DNA from: Caenorhabditis elegans
Taxonomy: Eukaryota; Nematoda; Chromadorea; Rhabditida; Rhabditidae
NCBI RefSeq assembly: GCF_000002985.6
Contig: NC_003279.8
Span: 6,572,001-6,636,000 of the forward strand
Direction of reading: 5' to 3'
Length of the DNA stretch: 64,000 nucleotides
Below are positions 52,601-62,513 of this stretch, in pieces; within the stretch, counting starts at the first letter, position 1, and each line of letters opens with the position of its first letter. A model generated the notes under the pieces. It had not been told where the DNA came from and made no database searches. It saw nothing but the letters and a program-made list of their open reading frames with translations. A program made the translations under genes and the position numbers.

Positions 52601-52894
52601 GACTTACATAACTGAGCCACGCATTCACTGAAACAATTTGATTTTTCTCATCCACATCCAAAATTTGTTGTAAAAAAAGCTTAATTTTAACCTCTAATGG
52701 CTGAGATGAGTTTTGAACGGGCCTCTCCAATGGATTGTATCCTTAAATTTAATACATTTACAAATGTTTTTAGTTATTCAATTAGAACCTTTCAGTAAAT
52801 CTGTAAAAAGCTTTGTCTCCGCAACACTTCCGTCGCACAGGTTTGAATGAATAATAACTAGAGATAAAATACTATTAATTAGATTAAATATCAT
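49687..52894 (-). CDS. acr-11: ACR-11, alpha-type nicotinic acetylcholine receptor subunit
   Basis: Nine exons run from ATG 52894 to TAA 49687, about 458 residues. A signal peptide ([20 protein letters not shown]) is followed by the extracellular domain with [15 protein letters not shown] (loop D), WKPDVLLYN (loop A), the Cys-loop [15 protein letters not shown] (13 residues between cysteines) and vicinal cysteines in [10 protein letters not shown] (loop C), which define an alpha subunit. M1 is [20 protein letters not shown] and M2 begins [21 protein letters not shown]3 follows [14 protein letters not shown], and M4 is [18 protein letters not shown]. All are ordinary for a pentameric acetylcholine-gated cation channel of nerve or muscle. 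The M3-M4 loop is short. The symbol is recalled from C. elegans. One splice join may be off by a base or two in my reading. Confidence 0.92.
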
Positions 52895-53135
52895 TTCAAA
52901 AAAATGTGGCTAAGATTTTCTAAAAGCCGATGCATTTTTGCTGGTTGATTACTCTGCGCCTCTATAGTTGGCACACTGTCTCTGACCATTGAGAGCAAAT
53001 AGATAAGGGCTGCGACACACTTGTCAAAATTTTCTTGTACATTGATTATTTTTGCACTTTTTCTTCAGAGATACGTATACTTCATCAGAACATAAAAAAT
53101 AAATTATACAGAATATTGAATATTGAAAAGAGGAG

Positions 53136-53363
53136 TTAGAAGTCGATCTTTGTGGGAATTTCTTTGAACGCGTGGTTCATATGGAAATAATACATTGCCC
53201 AAGCGGGCCTGAATGGAGGCTGCTGAAATATGAAATGGGAATAGGCTCACAACCTAGATAAAAAAGAACATATGGACTTTAGAGAAAGATAGAACAAAAC
53301 AGAGATCTCGACAGGGAGAATATTTTTGAAATGAGTTAAAAATTGCTGAGAAACATCAGACAT
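53136..53363 (-). CDS. Candidate tiny gene between acr-11 and the PPP4R2 gene
   Basis: A terminal exon at 53136-53222 follows a clean ATATTTCAG acceptor and encodes QPPFRPAWAMYYFHMNHAFK then EIPTKIDF and TAA. Its codons (TTC, AAC, CAC, ATC, GAC, AAG) are the preferred worm set, which supports real coding. Upstream, ATG 53363 sits directly after a TTTCAAG acceptor and opens MSDVSQQFLTHFKNILPVEI. Donors at GTCGAG or GTTTTG would join it in phase 0 to a protein of about 45-49 residues. The first exon and the junction are inferred. The start lies 33 nt after the PPP4R2 stop. I do not recognise the family. Confidence 0.4.
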
Positions 53364-53396
53364 CTTGAAATATTTTTCAGTTATAGTGGCCAAAAA

Positions 53397-54946
53397 TCAT
53401 TCGGCACCAATCTCCATGTCCGCATCCTCTTTGTTCACTTCGTTTTTTGTTTCCACTTCTAATGTTTCCTCTGGCATTTCTTCTTCATGAACAATTTCTC
53501 CTTCTCCTTCTTTAGCATCTTCTTTTTTCGGGCTTTGATCCTGGATTACAGGCGATTTTGGTGATGAAACTGGGGAAGCTGCTTTTGGCGATGAAGCTTT
53601 AGGTGATGAAGCCTTTGGAGAAGATGACGGAGATGTATTAATTGGAGATCGAGCAGTTGGTAGAACAAATGATGGTGGATCAGGAGATGCTGTTGACACG
53701 CGTGGAGCTGGCATCGATTTTTGACTCATATCAAGAGGTTCTTCACTAGGAGAAGACGATGATTGGAAATCGTGTTTCACTTTCTCTAATTCCATCATTT
53801 CCACTTCGTCCTAAGAATATTCAAAATTAAGATGTTTCAAAAGAGAAAAATTAGTTTATAACTCACCACAACTCCAAAGAATGTATTTTCCAAATGAAAT
53901 TGTTGTGAGTTTGGAAGATCCCAATCTCCAAAAGAGCGTCCACCATTTTCATTTATTGTTGTCACGACATTAATCACCTGAAATATACGATTATATTTCA
54001 AATTGAATCCATGTCTAACAAACCTTGTCAACAGCTCTCAAGAACTTATCAATCGTGTTATAGTGTCGCATGGGCTCTATAAGTAGTTCACAGAGTCTCT
54101 GCCATGTGAAGGGAAACCCATCAAATGATTTAGCCTTGCTGAGAACGAATTCCATGGATTCTTCTGTGCTGAATACGACTGGTGTCGTTTTGATAAGGTT
54201 TACTTTGTCTGAATTTGGAAAATTATCGTGAAATGTGTTGTAAAAATTTGTACTTACGCCCCAAAATTGACAGTTTCTCCTTTACAGGCGATTCGGCAAT
54301 CTTCTCGACTTCAGAATTTGCTTGGGCAGAATTTGCAGCAGCTTCTTTCTTCTTTTTTTCCACATTCATAAACTCAGTGATACAGAACTAGAAAAAAAAC
54401 GATATTTTCTGATTTTTTTGAATATGAGTGCAACATACCTCAAGTTTCCAAAGAAACGCTGGTCGTACAATATTCCATGCAATAGCAGGAACTCCCCATT
54501 GAGCACTCGCTCTGAAATACTGCTCCACGTCTTCATTTGGGTGGTGACGGAATGCATCGCCTTCTGAGACAAGAAGTTGCTCCTAAAAAATAACGAATTA
54601 GATTTTAAAACTTGGAAATTATTTCACCTCGGTTGGAGTTTCAAAGCTTGATAGCGCCGTCGTGTAATCGAAAAGAAGAGTCTCGTTTATTTCACGGGCT
54701 TGTGGGTCTTTCACAACCATTGGGTAAACGTCAATTTTTACCTTTTTGCGTTCAGGGGATGCTCCTGGAGACTTGACCATTTTTAACGCTGAAATTAATT
54801 TATTAAAAACATTCAATGACTTGTAAATAAAGCGAGGAGCACGAAAAGGAAATCGTAAAAACAAAAGAAACAAAAAGAGTACCTAGTCGATTCTCTGCTG
54901 CCTCCTCGCTCTCTTCGCGTATCAATGGGGCGAAGTTGCCTTGCAT
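53397..54946 (-). CDS. Protein phosphatase 4 regulatory subunit 2 (PPP4R2 family)
   Basis: Seven exons (54883-54946, 54628-54788, 54439-54582, 54258-54387, 54024-54208, 53867-53977, 53397-53810) give 402 residues in phase. The family core is clear near residues 195-230: [15 protein letters not shown], then [19 protein letters not shown], which parallels the vertebrate PPP4R2 signature. The C-terminal third is disordered, with repeated [14 protein letters not shown] units and acidic runs, also a family trait. PPP4R2 binds the PP4 catalytic subunit, with roles in DNA repair, centrosome and chromatin. Human PPP4R2 has no equivalent of the first exon. A start at 54780, directly after a TTTCAG acceptor, is a real alternative because no AG occurs between the upstream gene's stop and ATG 54946. 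Confidence 0.87.
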
Positions 54947-55064
54947 TTTAGCGGGTATTCAAATCATATTTTCCATTTTTGTAATTTTTGGAATTAAAAA
55001 CGTTTATCACATATATCCGATGAAAAAATTATAGTTAGAAAATATTACAATTCGCAAAAACACA

Positions 55065-55914
55065 TTATTTATCTGTGGCATTAGCTTTCACCAACTCAGC
55101 GAGTTCTTTCAATAAATCACTTGGTTGACAGAGTGACGCCAAATCGGGAAGACCAAAATGGTAAGGAAGGGCTGGAGGGACGAAAAATCCACGTGGAATC
55201 AAAGAATGTGAGTATTTAACTGTGTGAATATAAAACTCTCGTCGATCCGAGAACTCTCTCTTGCACAACGAGCATTTCCACGTGTCAGATGACTCAAGGG
55301 ACATTTTGTCAGTAGATGGTAGAGGTATGTGCATTGCCATATGCATACGGTACATGATCATATCAAAGAAGATCATGAGACATTTCGGACAGTCCTAAAT
55401 CATAATTATGATTGTTTAAATTCAAAATCTTCATCTTGGTAGTCAGTTGCAACTTTTTGGCAACAAAAGTAATACTTTTCCAAAGGTGGAGTTCCACAGT
55501 CAGTTTTTGAAACTCTAATTTTGGATGTAGACCAAAACAATTTTTTAAAATTGGTTTTAGACCAATAATAACTTTAAACTTGCAAGAATGCTCTAAATTA
55601 CTCTAATTTACCAATTTACCAATTTACCAATTTACCAAAATTTTGACTGCAAGAAGTTTGAAAAATCTAAACATCTATAAACTGAATACCTACGATATTT
55701 GACCATGCTAGATTATTATGAGCGCATTTATACAAGAAACATGACTTGTTGGCACTTGAACCTTAGAACACCGTAGTCTCCGGGTAGGATTCGATATGAT
55801 CTCTACGAAAACCTGACTCACCATGAACATTCTTTTTTCATTAATCAATTCTTCCTTTTTCTTGTGAAATGCTGTTCTTATACTTCTCTCATTGTCCGGT
55901 AATGAGATATCCAT
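55065..55914 (-). CDS. Two-finger C2H2 zinc-finger protein
   Basis: Two exons (55822-55914, 55065-55394) give 140 residues. Finger 1 is C33-x2-C36-x12-H49-x3-H53 (DCPKCLMIFFDMIMYRMHMA). Finger 2 is C72-x2-C75-x12-H88-x5-H94 (WKCSLCKREFSDRREFYIHT). The N-terminus is a basic-acidic helix (RSIRTAFHKKKEELINEKRM) and the C-terminus is hydrophobic and Pro-rich. The first finger, Met-rich and followed by a Pro turn, resembles the last fingers of Ikaros-like proteins, but with only two fingers I do not assign a family. It could bind nucleic acid or mediate dimerisation. A TTACAG acceptor ends 1 nt before the ATG, consistent with trans-splicing. Its stop lies 118 nt from the PPP4R2 start on the same strand. 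Confidence 0.78.
55600..55735. repeat. Tandem AATTTACC units within a dispersed-repeat copy
   Basis: Four near-identical 9-10-nt units (CCAATTTA) at about 55610-55645 lead into a copy of the dispersed repeat seen near 16007, 56990 and 63000. It lies in the first intron-proximal flank of the zinc-finger gene. Confidence 0.55.
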
Positions 55915-57287
55915 TCTGTAAGTTGATTTTAATTTTGAGCCAAGTAAGAAATATAACGTTAATAGTTTAAGAAACAAATAACACCTGCACAAAATCCAAC
56001 TAACTGGCCTGAAGTGATTGACATATAAACACTGAAGTTAAAAGTAATTAAATGTTCACTAACTTAGAATTACAACTAATCATTCAACAGCTGCACCTAA
56101 ACTGAATTTGGAAAGACATGCTATGAAATGCTGCTTAAATTTCAATTATTCAGCAAACCAGTCTCTAAATTTAAGAGTGAAACCAGTTCTCGTAAACTCA
56201 TCAGACCATAGCATAAAATTTCTGATTCAGTTTTCCGGTGAATTCAGTTTTGAAAAATAATTTGGGAGGTAAAGAGCATTCATAGTTTAAGATGTGAGGA
56301 ACTTGGTCTGACAATTTATTGATTAATTTTCCGAAAAAAAAACGAATACTGTAGCGCGACTGACACCCTCCCTTCTCCATCGCCTTCTCGCCTAGGAAAA
56401 TGCCCCCGAAAAAGTGATAAGAACCGTAGAAAGAGCTGTGACGACAAAATAAGAGAGGTCTGCCACTTCCAAAATGCAGGTTAATTTTAAAAGAGATAAC
56501 TTTGAGTATTTGAATACTTCAATTGAAAATACCAATGAATCTTTTAATATTGAAAGTAATGTACATTTGCTCAAAAATAGTGTCTTCTCTAATTGTTTTT
56601 GTGTGCCCACATAATTCACTAAAAACTATTTTGATGTAGCCTTTCGACAGAGACATTTTGAATAACAATGACAGGAAATGAGATATACGAATAGTAATGA
56701 AAATAACAAAACTTCAATCTCTTAATATATTCTAAAGACCCAAGAGACAAAATCAGGTGGACACAGAACTTCTAATTATGACTGAAATGACGTAAAATGA
56801 AAGGCGCTTTTTACTAACTGGGTACTAATTTGGCGATGAAGAATGAGAATATATATATCCCTGCCCTTCCGAGGTGTATTTCTACTTGAGCAGTGAATTC
56901 TAATTATTGAGCTCAAAAATTCAACGCCCCTTTCAAAAGTGCATCGAAGTGTAATCGCAATGTCTGGACGAAGAAAAAAAATTTAAAAAAAATTTGCCAA
57001 AACTTTGACTGGGAATTTTGAAAATCTAAAATTTTTTGGAGTTTTTCGTTATGATATTTGATCGTTTTGGAAAATTATAAGTGTGTTAAGACACAATTCC
57101 CACTGGCGCTATTCCACCTTCAGATTTTAGCAACTTTTGAAAATACAATAGCAACTGTTGCTAAAGTTGGTTAAAAGTTGCGGGACATTAAAGTTAGCTG
57201 ATAATGAGAAGTTGCAACGAATTTTCGAGATAGTAAATAATTTTTATTTTCCAGAAAATCATGATCGAGTAGAATTATAAATAATTT
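55915..57287. other. Spacer between the zinc-finger and single-pass membrane genes
   Basis: I see no supported exon set. A 75-codon minus-strand open frame (56392-56619) has a hydrophobic end but no splice or translation context. A dispersed-repeat copy occupies about 56990-57110. Confidence 0.45.
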
Positions 57288-57698
57288 TCATGTTGTAAAA
57301 TCGGATTGTGCGTTGGGTGAATTTAACGAATAAGTGAACTTTCTCTTCTCCGGGCGAACTATCTGGAATAAAACGAGGATTGATAAAAATTCCAGCAAAA
57401 ATCAATTGTTTCTACTTACTGCTGCATAAATGTGACAGCAAATGATAGTAACAAAAAGAGTTGATGCATAAGTGAAGAAAATATATCGACACGCTATATC
57501 CACGGAATTCTCAGATGTTTCGAACAATGCTGTTAGGTTAACACTCATCTGAAATTACTAGATTGTTTTTTATTAGTGTTGAAATTTCATTTTCAAATGT
57601 AAAAGTGATGCTGGCTGATACAAAATGAATCAAGATCCATGTAAACTTACAACGAATGCTGGAAAAATGGTAAACAGTGACAATTGCAACGAAATCAT
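57288..57698 (-). CDS. Small single-pass membrane protein of unknown function
   Basis: Three exons (57651-57698, 57420-57548, 57288-57362) join in phase 0 throughout with standard donors (GTAAGTTT, GTAAGTAG) and TTTCAG/TTCCAG acceptors, giving 83 residues. A hydrophobic start (MISLQLSLFTIFPAFVMSVN) could be a signal peptide. It is followed by a possible glycosylation site (NLT), an acidic stretch (FETSENSVDIAC) and a membrane helix (YIFFTYASTLFVTIICCHIY). A short basic tail (RPEKRKFTYSLNSPNAQSDF) follows. No family is recognised. It begins 208 nt downstream of the mctp-1 stop on the same strand, so it may be a downstream cistron of mctp-1. Confidence 0.68.
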
Positions 57699-57837
57699 TA
57701 CGATGAAATTGAGAAAATAATATTGAGAAATGATAAAATAATAACCAAACATTTATTTATCAAGAAGTTAATTGGAATATTAAAGGCAGAACGTGTAAAT
57801 ACAGAAAAAGGGTCACATTTGAATGCAATGGGGGGAA

Positions 57838-57843
57838 TTTATT
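57838..57843 (-). terminator. Polyadenylation signal of mctp-1
   Basis: AATAAA on the minus strand lies about 65 nt after the mctp-1 stop. Confidence 0.6.
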
Positions 57844-57905
57844 GTCTAGAAGTATCACCATGTAGTTAAGCATTTTACTGAAATTTTTGAGTTAAGAAGA
57901 AATAA

Positions 57906-60900
57906 TCACAGATTTATTGGTTTATTGACTCGTCCATTTGATTGCTCTTGCTGAAAAAATATTATTTAAAAAAAAAGTTCAGGCATTTTTAATTTTGTTC
58001 GAACTCAAAAGAAACCGCAACTACAAAACCTATAATTGTGTTTCGGTTAAAAATTCCCTCAATTGATTTCAGTTTCAAAAACTATCATAATTTGAATAAA
58101 TAAACTCACGCGTTCGGTCCTAGACGGTACCCTTGAAAGAAAATCTAGTAGTTCATTATTATCCACGAAATTCGGATTTCTCAATTTTTTGGAGAATTTG
58201 TTTGTGCCCCACACTAAAATGATCCATCGAAGGGGCACAAAATACAGAAGAACAAATGCAAGTGATAGGACAATAACTGCAAGAGTTGATAACCAGATAT
58301 CAGTGAAATTGAATGTATTTTTGATTTTTTGGAGGAGTTGAGTAGCAAAATGAAGATATGATTGAACGGAAAGTAAGATCTCCTGAACTGAACTAATTGC
58401 ATCACGGATTCCTGTTCCTGTCTGAAAATTAGTCTGAATCAATCAAAATAATATAATTTGGATTTCTGTTTTAGAAATCTTCAGATGCCAATATCTTATT
58501 GTTATTATTTTCAAAAGTTCAGTCTAACCTTTTCATCTTCTTCTTCACTTTTTTGCCCCTTGAGAGAATGTCTGCTTGGTGAATCAGATATGTCTCCAGA
58601 CGTCTTGGACAATATGAAGTTGTATCCAAATAAAGCTAAAATCATCAGCGGAATGAAGTAGATTTGGAAGTAGTAGACAAACAGCATGAAGATCTGAAAA
58701 CTAATTAAATGTGAGTTGATGTAAGATTTTGAACTGAAACTGACCACATAGGCTGTCAAGGACTTTGGCTTAGAATGCCATGAAAGAAGATATTCCATTT
58801 GATTTTTGTAGCTGGCAAGAACATTCACAACTTCTTTTAACTCTCCAAAATATGTTTTGAACAAAGAAGCCTGAAAAGCTTAATAAACAATTTCTATTGT
58901 AGAATTTCAAACCTTAAACTTCTGTTCCTGACTCATGTACTTAATTTCTTTTGGTTTAAATGTTCTAATTGCAGCTCGAATGGGATTCCAGATTACATCC
59001 ATTTCAAGAAGTACCTCTCCTTTCACTCGTTTTCTCAATTTCTCATCTTTCAATCCGTACCATCGTTTCTGACAGTTTCTTATTGATTTTAATGGAATTT
59101 GAACACGTCCCAAAAATTCGAATCGATTGTTGGGATCTTCATCGTAAATGGTCACTTGTAGGCATGTATGGATATCTTTGACAGCGCTGAAATTTCATTA
59201 AAAAAATAGTTTTCCATGCACCCATGAAACTCACAATGTATAAATTTTATTCCAACTCGGGCTCAGAGTTTTGTAAATTGTATTCGTCTGAACTCTTGTA
59301 TTCACCAACTCCAAAACAGCGAATGGGTCACTTTTGCCTCCGAAATCTTTAGCGACCAAATCTTCTGCTCCGAAAACTGAAAATTATATCATTCCCGTCT
59401 TCACTTGGTTCAGTGATACTATAGTTTCACGAATCGAGTAGTCAATTAGAAACAGTTCATAACTGACCCAAACAGTTGAACAGTGATGCATATAGGAAGC
59501 AGAACGGTTCGATTTTAACAAAAATATTAATTTTACAATTATCACGAGTTCGGCAAAACGAATAGTCAATCGTCGAGTACTTGCCGATTTTTTTTCGCGC
59601 AGCTCTGATAGAAAGTGTTTTAAAAAACTTGACAAAGTACTGTGAAGATATATTATTTAAGATAAACTTACGCTTAACGGTCAATGTACCAACATCCGCC
59701 AAATCAGAAAATGAATTTGTGACATCGTATTTCTGAATCCTTGTATTCCTAATATCATTGTAATTGAATTCATCCGTCTCAATAGTTTCACCCGCTCCAT
59801 GCGAGCCTGATACAGTAATCAGAAGAAGAACTTGAGCATCATCTGGAGCATTTTCAAGATGATACCAGTGCTGGACGGTTTCGTCGTGGGAGAAGGAGGA
59901 AAGATCGATTGAGAGTCTAAAAAAACAACATGTGGGCATTGACTTAAAGCAATATAGTACTATTAAAACAAATATTGCTACAAAATATGAAAATCTGGGA
60001 ATATATTTTTAATTAATATTTCTAAGCGTACCTTCCAATGATTGCATTTGTATTCCTATCAATACATGCCATTTGTAACATTTGATCTGCCGAATCGAAA
60101 ACGTGTAAATCAAATTGTTCTACCCATTTTGGTTCGATTCCCGTGCAAACTTTTGTTTTATACTTTTCTTGACCTAGTTTGAATTTACAAAATGCATCTG
60201 GAATCCTTTCATCAATTCGAATCCCTTTCCCTTCGACAAGCACTATATTTACAATCTTGTCCCATTCTTGAGTGTTGTTCGCTGTAAAATTATAAAGGAT
60301 TATATAAGTTTTCTTCGTATAATTAAAAACCAATTACATACAGTCGTCTTCATCAGTATCCTCAGTTGACATTATCACTAAATGATTTTTGTAAAAACTA
60401 AAAAAGTGTTGTAGTTTGGATGTGTTTCGTTTGTTTACAATTAAAACTTAAAAAAAAAACGAAGGACACGTTAATTAAGTGTTTTTTGACGTATTTCTCC
60501 AACTGGTTTGGGTTTCATTAGGCATACTGGAAGGGCGTGATAAGGGCGTGTAAAGAGGCGCCCCGTAACGCCCTCACCAGATGAATGTCTAGTTTTAGGA
60601 ATTGACAAATTGCCAATCACTCACGTCTTTGCTCTTTCTTCTTCTCTGACGTGCTCAAAATCCCTTTTGTAGCTTTTTGATGAAACTGCTGAACTTCTAA
60701 TTGAGTCATAGGAGTGATTGTAACACACACTGAAACTCTTCCAGTTGGTTGATTAACTTCATCAGTTAATTCGACGTGAAATTCAGTTGGTCTGGAAATA
60801 TATTTTCAGTAAGTGAGAGAATATTTTGGAACGTACGTGCACCACTTCACTTGTGACATGTCAACTTCTGCTGCTCCCATAAAATCATCTGTACAAAATC

Positions 60901-62513
60901 GATCAAAATCGAACACTTCAAGACGTATTGGACATGTGACGTCATCGACAATCATTTGGAACTCTTCATCCCAAGATGGATTCAAGTTTTTGAAAATTGT
61001 TCCAGATTTATAAACGATGTTGTCCTTGTATCGAAACTTTACATATGGGTCGGAACTTCCTGTAATAAAAAATAAAATCATTTTTAAAGAGAGTTTAATT
61101 AAAAGTAGCCAAGTTCTTACTGAAACCACAGTATTGAGAAAATGTATCATCAGAATTATTAATAAAAGTAAAAAAGAAAACCTGAAGCATCTTTCACTGG
61201 TAAATCTTCTCCATTCTTAAGACGAACTTCCATCAAAAGAGTAACCACATCCAGTTCTGCCGTTTCTGCACATTTTTGGGTCTCGTCAGATTCTTCTTCA
61301 TCGTTCTGTAAAAACATAAAACTTTCAAATTCAAATGCTGTAAAATTTTTTTTTTCAAAATAAGCCAATATGATTTTCCTCCAACTAACCACAAGTGTAG
61401 ATGATAAACTTCGATATTTTAATTTAGTTGGTGATGATGAACTAGTTGAATTAATTCTTCGAACAATACTTTTTAGGTTCAAATTCACCATATTTGCGTC
61501 AACCGTTTTGAAAATGAATTTTGGAATCGGGAAGATGATAGAAAACCGAAAAAGGCGATCGGGGGAAAGCAAAACGTTATTGCCTTTCTCGTGGCTGCAC
61601 ACACTAAACCGCCATCGTTTTATTTCCGAAAAATGATCGAACAAAATATTACGAGAACATAGAGGATTCAGAGAAAGAGTATATGAAGGATCACAGGAAA
61701 TGGGGTTGGAAAAATTGAAAATTCTAACAAATTCTCAAATATTTCAATTTTATTTAAAGTTTGGTTGATGGTTCCATGGGATGCAACAAAAGAATCACGT
61801 TTGCTCTAATCTCACATTCAAATAGTATAAATCTATTTTATCAACTATGGGTAATCATCAAATAGTACACATAGTTGCATCAAATATTTTTGAAAGCAAA
61901 TTTACAAAAAAATTAAGAAATTGACTGCCGGAATACTAATAAAAGCTGCAATTCGTTAGTTTTCAAAATAAAGAACGGTTTGAAAATAACCGACAATCTA
62001 AATTTCGATAAAATCCGGAATGCTTTTTATCCAGAATTTTCAAAATTCGATAGTTTGCCAAAATATCCTATGCCCGTGCACCCTGTGAACTTGTCAACTA
62101 TCAAAATAAAATAAATACTCACATTATTTTCCAAAGAGTATTGTGGTTTTAGCGACCTGAAAAACGTTAAATTCGTTTAAAAAACTTTTCTTTTGAAAGT
62201 GTAAAAGCTCACTTTGTAAATGTAAAAGTATCAAATATTCTTCTAAACCGGAATCCTGGAGATTTTCGTGGAGACGGATGATTATGATTTTGATGGTTTT
62301 TCTCGGATGTAGAGGTCCCTGGAATAAAACGAGTTTGAAAAATTAATATCGATAATAATTTTTAAAGACTAAAAATTTTTTTTAAACTGAAATTGACAGA
62401 TTTTTGTACAAACTTCTGATTCGATACGAGAGAAAAGTGGGCTCTCGTCGAATTTTTCGCCGTTTCCTTCGACGAAATACCACAAATATGCGAGCGAGTG
62501 TGGAAATTCGCAT
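57906..62513 (-). CDS. mctp-1: MCTP-1, multiple C2 domain and transmembrane protein
   Basis: Exons from ATG 62513 to TGA 57906 encode, in order, a basic N-terminal region ([20 protein letters not shown]), an acidic linker ([18 protein letters not shown]), three C2 domains, and two C-terminal membrane segments ([20 protein letters not shown] and [20 protein letters not shown] with [12 protein letters not shown]). The first and third C2 have the Ca-binding acidic residues ([46 protein letters not shown]). The middle C2 ([32 protein letters not shown]) lacks several and may not bind calcium. The tail [20 protein letters not shown] matches the MCTP C-terminal signature. MCTPs are ER- or vesicle-anchored Ca-sensing proteins acting in lipid and synaptic membranes. 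The start lies 4 nt after TTTCAG, a typical SL1 acceptor. A second first exon is described separately. Confidence 0.92.
61390..61491 (-). CDS. mctp-1: Alternative first exon of mctp-1
   Basis: ATG 61491 opens 34 codons ([20 protein letters not shown], then [14 protein letters not shown]) ending at a GTTAGT donor in phase 0. The next mctp-1 exon begins AACGATGAAGAAG and is also joined in phase 0 by the upstream exon ending GAAAATAAT. Both N-termini therefore splice to the same body. The shorter one would be made from a promoter inside the first introns. It is Ser/Lys-rich rather than Arg-rich, so the isoforms may differ in membrane or lipid targeting. Inferred from phase and splice sites only. 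Confidence 0.65.

Noticed and set aside
56392..56619. 75-codon minus-strand frame ending in a hydrophobic stretch
   Set aside because: No acceptor, donor or conserved motif, and the codons look random.
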